From Paraburkholderia sp. NMBU_R16 (GTDB lineage: Bacteria > Pseudomonadota > Gammaproteobacteria > Burkholderiales > Burkholderiaceae): DNA of 64,000 nt. The stretch lies in NCBI RefSeq assembly GCF_013282575.1, contig NZ_JAAAYE010000002.1, forward strand, positions 62,001-126,000, read 5' to 3'. How positions within the stretch are numbered: position 1 is the first letter of the stretch; the number at the start of each line of letters is the position of its first letter. The notes under the pieces were generated by a model. The model was not told the DNA's origin. It did not search any database and was given only the letters and a program-made list of their open reading frames with translations. Below are positions 1 through 9,212 of the stretch, one piece after another. Both the position numbers and the translations under genes were made by a program.

Positions 1-1276
<1,276 letters not shown>

Positions 1277-1309
1277 GTCAAAAAGTTAGCGATAAGAGGA
1301 AACCGAAAG

Positions 1310-2776
1310 ATGCGCAAATTTCTGATGTCCCTGGCGATGGCCGCCTCGCTGCTGGCGGGCGGTATCGGCGCCGCCCTTGCGGACGACGCGTCGGGCGCCG
1401 CCGCCGCTTCAGCACCCGCCGCTGCGGCGTCCGCGCCAGCTGCCGATGCGAGCGCCGCGGCTCCCGCGTCCGCAGCCCCGGCATCGGCTGCAGCCCCGGC
1501 CGCGGCCTCCGAGGCCGCACCGGCCGCGCCGACCGCGCCGTTCTCCGTCGACTCCTCGAAGATCAGTTCCGGCGATACGGCCTGGATGCTGACCTCGACG
1601 GCGCTCGTGCTGTTCATGACGATTCCGGGACTCGCGCTCTTTTACGGCGGCATGGTTCGCAAGAAGAACGTGCTCGCCACGGTCATGCAAAGCTTCGCGA
1701 TCACGTGTCTCGTGACGGTGCTGTGGACGGTGATCGGCTACACGCTCGCCTTCACGCCGGGTAACGCGTTCATCGGCGGTCTGTCGCGCACGATGCTCGC
1801 TGGGATGGCGTTCATCAAGGGCGATAAGGCGACCACGTTGACCGTGAGCCATCTCGCGCCGACGATCCCCGAATCGGTCTATTTCGTCTACCAGATGACG
1901 TTCGCGATCATCACGCCGGCGCTCATCACCGGCGCATTCGCCGACCGCATGAAGTTCTCGGCGATGCTCGTGTTCATGGCGCTGTGGTCGCTGATCGTCT
2001 ACTCCCCGATCGCCCATATGGTCTGGGAACCGTCGGGCTGGCTCTCCGCCGCGGGCATCCTCGATTTCGCGGGCGGCACGGTCGTGCACATCAACGCCGG
2101 TGTTGCCGGGCTCGTTTGCGCCATCGTGCTGGGCAAGCGCGTCGGCTACGGTCGTGAGGCGATGGCGCCGCACAACCTCGTACTCACGCTGATGGGCGCC
2201 GCCATGCTGTGGGTGGGCTGGTTCGGCTTCAACGCGGGTTCTGCCGTGGCGGCTGACGGCCGTGCCGGCTTCGCGATGCTGACGACGCAGATCGCCACTG
2301 CCTGCGCCGCGCTCGCGTGGATGTTCGTCGAATGGATCGCCAAGGGCAAGCCGTCGGCGCTCGGCATCGCATCGGGCGCCGTTGCTGGCCTCGTTGCGAT
2401 CACGCCGGCATCCGGTTTCGTCGGCGTGGGCGGTGCGCTCGCGATCGGCATCGCGGCCGGTGTCGTCTGCTTCTGGTCGGCCACTTGGCTCAAGATGAAG
2501 CTCGGCTACGACGACTCGCTCGATTGCTTCGGCGTGCACGGCGTGGGCGGCATTCTCGGCGCGCTGCTGACCGGCGTCTTCGCGGTCAAGGACATCGGCG
2601 GCATGGACGGCAGCCTGATTCTGCAGGCGAAAGGCGTGCTCACGACGGTGGTCTATAGCGGTGTCGTCAGCTTCGTGCTGCTCAAGGTCATCGACATGGT
2701 CATCGGCCTGCGTGTTGCCGAGGAGGAAGAGCGCGAAGGTCTCGACGTCGTCCTGCACGGCGAGCACGTCGAATAA
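1310..2776 (+). CDS. amtB: Ammonium transporter AmtB
   Basis: 488 residues. An N-terminal signal peptide (about residues 1-24, MRKFLMSLAMAASLLAGGIG...) is followed by an unusual Ala/Pro/Ser-rich stretch of about 50 residues. The eleven-helix Amt core then begins at DSSKISSGDTAWML. Core motifs include SPIAHMVWEPSGW and FGVHGVGGILGALLTGVFA, the latter with the second pore His. It conducts ammonium/ammonia across the inner membrane and is blocked by GlnK, its operon partner. The low-complexity stretch is much longer than in E. coli AmtB and should lie in the periplasm. A strong terminator follows at 2814. Confidence 0.95.
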   Translation: MRKFLMSLAMAASLLAGGIGAALADDASGAAAASAPAAAASAPAADASAAAPASAAPASAAAPAAASEAAPAAPTAPFSVDSSKISSGDTAWMLTSTALVLFMTIPGLALFYGGMVRKKNVLATVMQSFAITCLVTVLWTVIGYTLAFTPGNAFIGGLSRTMLAGMAFIKGDKATTLTVSHLAPTIPESVYFVYQMTFAIITPALITGAFADRMKFSAMLVFMALWSLIVYSPIAHMVWEPSGWLSAAGILDFAGGTVVHINAGVAGLVCAIVLGKRVGYGREAMAPHNLVLTLMGAAMLWVGWFGFNAGSAVAADGRAGFAMLTTQIATACAALAWMFVEWIAKGKPSALGIASGAVAGLVAITPASGFVGVGGALAIGIAAGVVCFWSATWLKMKLGYDDSLDCFGVHGVGGILGALLTGVFAVKDIGGMDGSLILQAKGVLTTVVYSGVVSFVLLKVIDMVIGLRVAEEEEREGLDVVLHGEHVE

Positions 2777-2813
2777 GGCGCCCGCCTTTCGAACGACCAA
2801 GCAACAGCGATTC

Positions 2814-2841
2814 AGCCCGCCTTTTCAGGCGGGCTTTTTTT
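2814..2841 (+). terminator. Rho-independent terminator of glnK-amtB
   Basis: The 8-bp stem AGCCCGCC/GGCGGGCT with a 6-base loop is followed by a run of T, 38 bases after the amtB stop codon. Confidence 0.9.
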
Positions 2842-2994
2842 CGTTTTTCGCGTGTAAGGAGAATGGAACGACCCTTTCGCCAATCAGGTCAATAGAAAAT
2901 ATGGTGGCCGGCAGGGCTTGCGGAGGGTAAAACTGCCCCCAAATCGGCAGGGCAATTGCTCTACAATCTTTTTTCCCCTGTCTGCGAGTGCTCC

Positions 2995-4284
2995 ATGGTT
3001 CCGCATCTAGTTACGGCGTTAAACGGTCCGCTGCTCGATCTCGAGCGGAAGATCCTCGATGCCACGCCGGCGATCGAGCGCTGGTTCCGGCTCGAATGGC
3101 AGGAGCATACGCCGCCGTTCTATTGTTCGGTTGATCTGCGCAATGCGGGTTTCAAGCTCGCGCCCGTCGATACGAACCTCTTTCCGGGCGCATTCAACAA
3201 TCTTCCGAACGAAGTGCTGCCGCTCGCCGTCCAGGCGGCAATGGCGGCCATCGAGAAGATCTGCCCCGATGCAAAGAACCTGCTCGTGATTCCCGAGCAC
3301 GAGACCCGCAACGCGTTTTACCTCGAGAACGTGGCGCGCCTCGCGACGATCATGCGTCAAGCGGGCCTCAACGTACGCTTCGGCACGCTCGACGAAAACA
3401 TCGCGGGCCCGGTGACGATTTCCCTCAAAGACGGCCAGAAAATCGTCCTCGAACCGCTCGAGCGCACGCCGCGCAGACTTGGTCTGAAGAATTTCGATCC
3501 CTGCTCGATCCTGCTCAACAACGATCTCTCGTCGGGATTGCCGCCGGTGCTCGAGAATCTGCACGAGCAGTACGTGCTGCCGCCACTGCACGCGGGCTGG
3601 GCCGTGCGCCGCAAGTCGACGCATTTTTCCTGCTATGACGACGTCGCCAAGAAGTTCGCCAAGCTCGTCGAGATCGACCCGTGGATGGTCAACCCCTATT
3701 TCGCGCATGTCGAAGACGTCGATTTCGAGGCACACACCGGCGAAGAAGCGCTGAGCGACGCGATCGACGCCGTCATCAAGAAGATCGCGCGCAAATATCG
3801 TGAGTACGGTATCGGCGAAAAGCCGTATGTCGTCATCAAGTCCGATGCGGGCACGGGCGGGCGCGGGGTGATGACCGTGCATGACGCATCCGAACTCGCC
3901 CACCTTTCGAAGGGCGAGCGCACGCGCATGGCCGCGACGAAAGGCGGTCTGCCCATGCACGATGTGATCGTGCAGGAAGGCGTGTATACGTTCGAGCGCA
4001 TCGGCGAAGAAGTGGCCGAACCGGTCGTCTACATGATCGACCGGTACGTCGTCGGCGGTTTTTACCGCGTGCACGGCTCGCGCGAGCGCGATCAGAACCT
4101 CAACGCCCCCGGCATGCATTTCGTGCCGCTCGGCTTCGAGCACACGGCGCTGCCGGATGCGCACGCGAAGCCTGGCGCGGCACCGCCGAACCGCTTCTAT
4201 ATGTACGGCGTCGTGGCACGGCTCGGCCTGCTCGCCGCGTCCGTCGAACTCGAAAAGACCGATCCCGAGGCCATCCAGGTCTGA
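2995..4284 (+). CDS. gshA: Glutamate-cysteine ligase (proteobacterial GshA, ferrooxidans/Burkholderia type)
   Basis: 429 residues from the ATG at 2995 (MVPHLVTALNGPLLDLERK). It catalyses the ATP-dependent joining of glutamate and cysteine, the first step of glutathione synthesis. It belongs to the family typical of Acidithiobacillus and betaproteobacteria, not to the E. coli-type GshA. Recognisable segments are TNLFPGAFNNLP, VIPEHETRNAFY and VIKSDAGTGGRGVMTVHD, the last a Gly-rich ATP-grasp-like loop. A longer in-frame start at 2956 exists but is not conserved in the family. gshB follows 86 bases later. A possible -10 box, TACAAT, is at 2962-2967. Confidence 0.93.
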   Translation: MVPHLVTALNGPLLDLERKILDATPAIERWFRLEWQEHTPPFYCSVDLRNAGFKLAPVDTNLFPGAFNNLPNEVLPLAVQAAMAAIEKICPDAKNLLVIPEHETRNAFYLENVARLATIMRQAGLNVRFGTLDENIAGPVTISLKDGQKIVLEPLERTPRRLGLKNFDPCSILLNNDLSSGLPPVLENLHEQYVLPPLHAGWAVRRKSTHFSCYDDVAKKFAKLVEIDPWMVNPYFAHVEDVDFEAHTGEEALSDAIDAVIKKIARKYREYGIGEKPYVVIKSDAGTGGRGVMTVHDASELAHLSKGERTRMAATKGGLPMHDVIVQEGVYTFERIGEEVAEPVVYMIDRYVVGGFYRVHGSRERDQNLNAPGMHFVPLGFEHTALPDAHAKPGAAPPNRFYMYGVVARLGLLAASVELEKTDPEAIQV

Positions 4285-4370
4285 GCTGCGCGCGCCGTCG
4301 CGCGCATCGCCCAGGCCGCGAGCGGCCCCTCTGAACAAACGACAACCCCGCAAGGGGGCGCAGGAGCTTC

Positions 4371-5330
4371 ATGGATATCCTCTTCATCGCCGATCCGCTC
4401 TCACGCTTCAAGATCTACAAGGACACGACCTACGCGATGATGGCCGAGGCCGCACGCCGCGGCCATGCGATCTTCGCGTGCGAGCCGAAGCACCTTGCGT
4501 GGACGGGGGGCAACGTCGAAGCGACGGTGCATCGCGTCACGATCGTCGGCGACACGGCCGATTTGCATCGTCACGTATGGCACGAGAACGGGCCCAACGA
4601 GCACCGCTCGATGACGTCGTTCGGCGCAGTGCTGATGCGCAAGGACCCGCCGTTCGATATGGAATATGTGACATCGACCTGGCTGCTCGAACTCGCGGAA
4701 CGCGCCGGGGCGCACGTCTTCAACAAGCCGCAGACGATTCGCGATCACTCCGAGAAGCTTGCCATCGGCGAATTCCCGCAGTTCGTCGCGCCGTCCCTCG
4801 TGACGCGCGACGCAGCGCGGTTGCGCGCCTTTCATGCCGAGTACGGCGACGTCATCTTGAAGCCGCTCGACGGCATGGGCGGCATGGGCGTATTCCGCGT
4901 CAAGAGCGACGGCATGAATCTCGGCTCGATCATCGAAATGTTGAGCCACGACGGGGCGAGGTCGGTCATGGCTCAAAAGTTCATTCCCGAGATATCGGCC
5001 GGCGACAAGCGCATCCTGCTGATCGGCGGCCAAGTCGTGCCTTTTTCGCTGGCGCGAATACCGCAGGGCAACGAGGTGCGCGGCAACCTTGCGGCGGGCG
5101 GCGTCGGCGTGGCGCAGCCGTTATCGGCGCGAGATAGGGAAATAGCCGAAACGCTGGCGCCGGTGCTCGCTTCGCGCGGACTCCTGCTCGTCGGGCTCGA
5201 CGTGATCGGGGACTGGCTCACCGAGGTCAACGTCACGAGCCCAACCTGCTTTCGCGAGATCATGGATCAGACCGGCTTCGATGTGGCCGGCATGTTCGTC
5301 GATGCGCTGGAGCGGGCCGCGGCGGCATGA
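4371..5330 (+). CDS. gshB: Glutathione synthetase
   Basis: 319 residues, start MDILFIADPLSRFKIYKDTTYAM, preceded by a good ribosome site (CAGGAG at 4361-4366). It adds glycine to gamma-glutamylcysteine. It has the prokaryotic GshB layout: an N-terminal pre-ATP-grasp domain, then the ATP-grasp domain with DVILKPLDGMGGMGVFRV (ATP-binding glycine loop), DKRILLIGG and, near the end, the substrate/metal segment LTEVNVTSPTCFREI. It completes a two-gene glutathione pathway with gshA. The ends of both genes are intact. Confidence 0.97.
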   Translation: MDILFIADPLSRFKIYKDTTYAMMAEAARRGHAIFACEPKHLAWTGGNVEATVHRVTIVGDTADLHRHVWHENGPNEHRSMTSFGAVLMRKDPPFDMEYVTSTWLLELAERAGAHVFNKPQTIRDHSEKLAIGEFPQFVAPSLVTRDAARLRAFHAEYGDVILKPLDGMGGMGVFRVKSDGMNLGSIIEMLSHDGARSVMAQKFIPEISAGDKRILLIGGQVVPFSLARIPQGNEVRGNLAAGGVGVAQPLSARDREIAETLAPVLASRGLLLVGLDVIGDWLTEVNVTSPTCFREIMDQTGFDVAGMFVDALERAAAA

Positions 5331-5355
5331 CGTTGCGTTTCGCGCGAAAATGGAC

Positions 5356-5364
5356 TGCTACAAT
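5356..5364 (+). promoter_or_regulatory. Probable extended -10 promoter of the EIIA-Man/ptsH genes
   Basis: TGCTACAAT is an extended -10 element (TGN followed by TACAAT) about 95 bases before the EIIA gene. No convincing -35 box is present at 16-18 bases, which extended -10 promoters tolerate. Confidence 0.45.
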
Positions 5365-5458
5365 TGCTGTATTGCAAAACAAGCCTGGGCGCACCTGCGT
5401 TTCCGGGTAGGCCTGCACCGGTTGTGCGCAGGTCGTCGTTTTTCGTTGCAGGGCTGAC

Positions 5459-5980
5459 ATGGCAGGCATTTTGATCATCGCACATGCGCCGTTTGCCACG
5501 GCGCTAAGAGAGTGCATCGCGCATATTTATGGCGGGATTCCGGCGCGCATCGGTGTGATCGACGTTTCGCCGGATTGCGATCCGGTACAGGTGAGCGCGT
5601 TTGCGCAATCCGAAGTCGAGCGCCTGCGCGAGGACAACGGAGTGCTCGTGCTGACCGACATGTACGGCGCGACGCCCGCCAATATTGCCAGCAGGCTTGC
5701 GAGCCTCGCCGATGTGCGTGTGCTGGCCGGTGTCAATCTGCCGATGCTCGTGCGGGCTGTCTGTTACCGCACCACGCCGCTCGACACGCTTGCCGACAAA
5801 GCATTGACCGGTGCGGCGAAGGGGGTACATGCAATCGGAGCCCAGACGTCGCCGGGCGGGGCCTGCGCGCCGTCGCCCTGTCTGCCGACGACCGGTGCGC
5901 CGCTGAGTGCCGCCGAGCCGTTGCCAGCCGCGGCCATGCAAGCAGCGCCGCGCACCGGTACGCGCGGCAGCGGCGCCTGA
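5459..5980 (+). CDS. PTS EIIA component, mannose/sorbose family
   Basis: 173 residues, starting MAGILIIAHAPFATALREC. The phosphorylatable histidine is His9 in the LIIAHAP motif, and a second family segment is DMYGATPANI. The first 130 or so residues match the EIIA-Man fold; the Ala/Pro-rich tail after about residue 140 is low complexity. No matching EIIB, EIIC or EIID gene is nearby. This and the adjacency to ptsH and ptsI suggest a regulatory phosphoacceptor rather than part of a mannose importer. Relatives in Burkholderiaceae occur in this same position. Confidence 0.88.
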   Translation: MAGILIIAHAPFATALRECIAHIYGGIPARIGVIDVSPDCDPVQVSAFAQSEVERLREDNGVLVLTDMYGATPANIASRLASLADVRVLAGVNLPMLVRAVCYRTTPLDTLADKALTGAAKGVHAIGAQTSPGGACAPSPCLPTTGAPLSAAEPLPAAAMQAAPRTGTRGSGA

Positions 5981-6041
5981 TGCGCTTTATTTCGATTTCA
6001 CCGACTCTTGCCAACGCCTACTCGGCTGCAGGGAACCGTAG

Positions 6042-6311
6042 ATGCTTCAAAACGAAACGACGATCGTCAACAAACTGGGGCTGCACGCACGTGCGTCGGC
6101 CAAACTGACTCAGCTCGCGGGCAACTTTCAGTCGGAAATCTGGATGAGCCGCAACGGACGGCGCATCAATGCAAAGAGCATCATGGGCGTGATGATGCTC
6201 GCGGCGGGTATCGGCAGCACGGTGACGATTGAAACGGAGGGGCCGGACGAAGCCGAGGCGATGCAGGCGCTATTGAGGCTGATCGCCGACAAGTTCGGTG
6301 AAGGCCAGTAA
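6042..6311 (+). CDS. ptsH: Phosphocarrier protein HPr
   Basis: 89 residues, standard HPr length. His15 in NKLGLHARASAK is the site phosphorylated by enzyme I. Ser46 in NAKSIMGVMML lies in the context recognised by HPr kinase/phosphorylase, whose gene is also in this window (54175-55143). It passes phosphate from enzyme I to EIIA proteins. It lies 61 bases after the EIIA gene and is followed by a strong terminator, so it should be co-transcribed with EIIA rather than with ptsI. Confidence 0.96.
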   Translation: MLQNETTIVNKLGLHARASAKLTQLAGNFQSEIWMSRNGRRINAKSIMGVMMLAAGIGSTVTIETEGPDEAEAMQALLRLIADKFGEGQ

Positions 6312-6337
6312 CGCGGCGCCGGCGCGTTAGCGACAAG

Positions 6338-6363
6338 CCGCGGCAGCCCGCGGTTTTTTTTTT
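6338..6363 (+). terminator. Rho-independent terminator after ptsH
   Basis: A perfect CCGCGG/CCGCGG stem with a 4-base loop (6338-6353) is followed directly by ten T residues (6354-6363). It separates ptsH from ptsI. Confidence 0.9.
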
Positions 6364-6525
6364 ACGGCCACAGTTAGCGCTTCAGCGCTTACTGGGGCCC
6401 AATGCAGAGCAACGATGCTGTCTTCAGCGCTATCCTCAGGCGCGGGCGGAACTTCGCGCGTCGCCGAGCACGCGGAAAAGTCTGTACATGCTGCAGCGCA
6501 AGCAGTCAGGCACGACAATCGAATT

Positions 6526-6531
6526 TATAAT
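6526..6531 (+). promoter_or_regulatory. Possible -10 box for ptsI
   Basis: A consensus TATAAT lies about 72 bases before the ptsI start, downstream of the ptsH terminator. I see no good -35 hexamer at the right spacing. The rest of the 291-base gap between ptsH and ptsI holds no recognisable gene. Confidence 0.4.
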
Positions 6532-6602
6532 TCCACGTTAGGGTTACACGCCCATAGCAGCGGTATGGCTCCCGCAGCATTACATAATTCGAGGAGGTGC
6601 GC

Positions 6603-8357
6603 GTGTCGTTCTCGCTGCATGGAATCCCAGTGTCACGCGGCATCGCGATCGGGCGCGCTTATCTCATTGCACCGGCGGCGCTCGACGTCGACCACTATCT
6701 AGTCGAGCCACCTCAGATCGAAGGCGAACTCGAGCGCTTCCGCGCGGCACTCAAGGCCGTGCAACGCGAGCTGGAGCGCTTGAGCGGCGATCTCGCTGCC
6801 GACGCCCCGAGCGAGGTCGGGGCCTTCATCAACGTCCATACGATGATCCTCAACGACGCGATGCTCGTTCAGGAGACGATGGACCTCGTCCGCACGCGCC
6901 GCTACAACGTCGAATGGGCGCTGACCGAGCAGCTCGAGCGCCTCGTGCGTCATTTCGACGATATCGAGGACGAGTATCTGCGCGAGCGCAAGGCGGACAT
7001 TCAGCAGGTGGTCGAGCGAATCTTGAAGGCGCTCGCGGGCGCACCGTCGGCGGTGGCGCTCGTCGATGGCGCGAACGGGGACGCGACCGACGAGATGATC
7101 GTCGTTGCGCATGACATCTCGCCTGCCGACATGCTGCAGTTCAAGACGCAAACATTCCAAGGCTTCGTCACCGATCTCGGCGGGCGCACGTCGCACACCG
7201 CGATCGTCGCGCGCAGCCTCGGTATTCCGGCGGCCGTCGGCGTACAGCACGCGAGTGCGCTGATCCGGCAGGACGATCTGATCATCGTCGACGGCGACCA
7301 TGGCATCGTCATCGTCGATCCCGCGCCGATCGTTCTCGAGGAGTATACCTACCGCCAGAGCGAAAAAGCGCTCGAGCAAAAGAAGCTTCAGCGCCTGAAG
7401 TTTTCGCCGACGCAGACGCTTTGCGGCACAAAGATTTCGCTGTGCGCGAACATCGAATTGCCCGAGGACGCGCGCACGGCCGTGGAGGCGGGCGCGGTCG
7501 GCATCGGTCTTTTCCGGACCGAGTTTCTCTTCATGAGCAAGGACCATCTGCCCGAGGAGGAGGAGCAGTTCGAGGCTTACCGCCGGGCGGTCGATCTCAT
7601 GTGCGGCCTGCCGGTGACGATCCGTACGATCGATGTCGGCTCCGACAAGCCGCTCGAAACGTTTGGAGGAGGCGAGGGCCACGAGGCGGCGCCCAACCCA
7701 GCGCTCGGACTGCGGGCGATCCGCTGGAGCCTGTCCGAGCCGCAGATGTTTCTGACGCAGTTGCGCGCGATTCTGCGCGCCTCAGCGTTCGGGAAGGTCA
7801 AGATTCTCGTGCCGATGCTCGCCCACGCCCAGGAGATCGATCAGACGCTCGATCTCATACGCGAAGCGAAGCGGCAGCTCGACGATGCGGGCCTCGCATA
7901 CGATCCGGGCGTGCAGGTCGGGGCGATGATCGAGATTCCGGCTGCCGCAATCGCCTTGCCGCTCTTCCTGAAGCGCGTCGACTTTCTTTCGATCGGCACG
8001 AACGACCTGATTCAATACACGCTCGCGATCGATCGGGCCGACAATGCCGTCGCGCATTTGTACGACCCGTTGCACCCGGCTGTGCTGCATCTGATCGCGT
8101 TCACGCTGCGCGAGGCGAAGCGCGCGGGTGTGCCGGTATCGGTGTGCGGCGAGATGGCGGGCGACCCGCAGCTGACACGGCTGTTGCTCGGCATGGGGTT
8201 GACCGAGTTTTCGATGCACCCGAGCCAGCTGCTCGTGGTCAAGCAGGAGATTTTGCGCGCCGATTTGCGGGCGCTCGAAAAACCGGTGGCGGAGGTACTG
8301 GCCGCTTTCGAGCCCGAGGAAGTGCAAGCAGCGCTCAAATGCGTCGCTCAGGTATGA
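6603..8357 (+). CDS. ptsI: PTS enzyme I (phosphoenolpyruvate-protein phosphotransferase)
   Basis: 584 residues from the GTG at 6603, which sits 5 bases after AGGAGG (6592-6597). An in-frame GTG at 6597 overlaps that site and is unlikely to be used. The protein begins MSFSLHGIPVSRGIAIGRAY. The phosphohistidine is about residue 198 in GGRTSHTAIVARS. The C-terminal PEP-binding TIM barrel contains IGLFRTEFLFM, GTNDLIQYTLAIDRAD and the active-site Cys in VSVCGEMAGDP. It starts the phosphate relay from PEP to HPr and has its own upstream region after the ptsH terminator. Confidence 0.97.
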   Translation: MSFSLHGIPVSRGIAIGRAYLIAPAALDVDHYLVEPPQIEGELERFRAALKAVQRELERLSGDLAADAPSEVGAFINVHTMILNDAMLVQETMDLVRTRRYNVEWALTEQLERLVRHFDDIEDEYLRERKADIQQVVERILKALAGAPSAVALVDGANGDATDEMIVVAHDISPADMLQFKTQTFQGFVTDLGGRTSHTAIVARSLGIPAAVGVQHASALIRQDDLIIVDGDHGIVIVDPAPIVLEEYTYRQSEKALEQKKLQRLKFSPTQTLCGTKISLCANIELPEDARTAVEAGAVGIGLFRTEFLFMSKDHLPEEEEQFEAYRRAVDLMCGLPVTIRTIDVGSDKPLETFGGGEGHEAAPNPALGLRAIRWSLSEPQMFLTQLRAILRASAFGKVKILVPMLAHAQEIDQTLDLIREAKRQLDDAGLAYDPGVQVGAMIEIPAAAIALPLFLKRVDFLSIGTNDLIQYTLAIDRADNAVAHLYDPLHPAVLHLIAFTLREAKRAGVPVSVCGEMAGDPQLTRLLLGMGLTEFSMHPSQLLVVKQEILRADLRALEKPVAEVLAAFEPEEVQAALKCVAQV

Positions 8358-8397
8358 CGCCTGCAAAGGTCGTGGAACGCGCGCGAAGCCGTATCGG

Positions 8398-9192
8398 CTA
8401 GTCCGCGTGGCGAGTACCGTCGCCCGGCGCGCTCGACAGGCGCCCGCGGTCTTTGCACACGGGGCAATCGGGCTGCCGTGCGATGTTCATCGTCGTCCAT
8501 TCCATGCGCAGCGAATCGAGCATCATGAGACGCCCAACGAGCGTTTCGCCGATACCCGCCACGACACGCAGCGCTTCCGCTGCCTGCATCGCACCGACAA
8601 TGCCGACGGTGGGTGCGAACACCCCCATCGTTGCGCATGCAACTTCTTCGAACGGCTGGTCCTCGGGAAAGATGCAGGCGTAGCACGGGGAGTGTGCATC
8701 GCGAAAATCGAACGTGCTGATCTGGCCGTCGAAGCGCAACGCGGCGCCCGACACGAGCGGTATGCCGTGCTTGACGCAGGCGCGGTTGATCGCATGGCGC
8801 GTCGCGAAGTTGTCCGTGCAATCGAGCACCACGCTTGCGCCCGGCACGTGAGCGTCGAGCCAAGCGTCGTCGATACGCTCGTCCACCGCATTCACGATGA
8901 CATCGGGGTTCAGCCGTGCGATTGCTTCGCGGCCCGACTCGACCTTTTTTCGGCCGACCGACGCGGTGACGTGCAGGATTTGCCGTTGCAGATTCGTCAG
9001 ATCGACGGTATCGGCATCGACGAGCGTCAGCCTGCCGACGCCCGCTGCCGCGAGATAAATAGCGGCCGGCGAGCCGAGGCCGCCGGCGCCGACCACGATC
9101 GCGTGCGCATCGAGAAACCGCTGCTGCGCCTCGATACCCAGTTCGTCGACGAGGATATGCCGCGAGTATCGAAGCAGTTGATCGTCGTTCAC
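8398..9192 (-). CDS. moeB: MoeB/ThiF-family adenylyltransferase (HesA/MoeB/ThiF)
   Basis: 264 residues, starting MNDDQLLRYSRHILVDELG. It has the E1-like ATP-binding loop VVGAGGLGSPAAIYLAAAGVG, the LTNLQRQILH segment, the DCTDNFATRHAIN motif and two structural zinc CxxC pairs (CYAC and CPVC). MoeB or ThiF adenylates the C-terminal glycine of a sulfur carrier (MoaD or ThiS). The length and both zinc pairs fit either. MoeB is my preference; no molybdopterin or thiamine gene is adjacent to decide. It is downstream of ctpA on the same strand (20-base gap). Confidence 0.88.
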   Translation of the reverse strand: MNDDQLLRYSRHILVDELGIEAQQRFLDAHAIVVGAGGLGSPAAIYLAAAGVGRLTLVDADTVDLTNLQRQILHVTASVGRKKVESGREAIARLNPDVIVNAVDERIDDAWLDAHVPGASVVLDCTDNFATRHAINRACVKHGIPLVSGAALRFDGQISTFDFRDAHSPCYACIFPEDQPFEEVACATMGVFAPTVGIVGAMQAAEALRVVAGIGETLVGRLMMLDSLRMEWTTMNIARQPDCPVCKDRGRLSSAPGDGTRHAD

Positions 9193-9212
9193 GGCACGCG
9201 CAGCAACGGGGA

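Noticed and set aside
1409-2800. A 463-codon open frame antisense to amtB
   Set aside because: Its composition (Arg/His/Asp/Glu repeats) follows from the GC-rich codon bias of amtB; no domain or ribosome site is visible.
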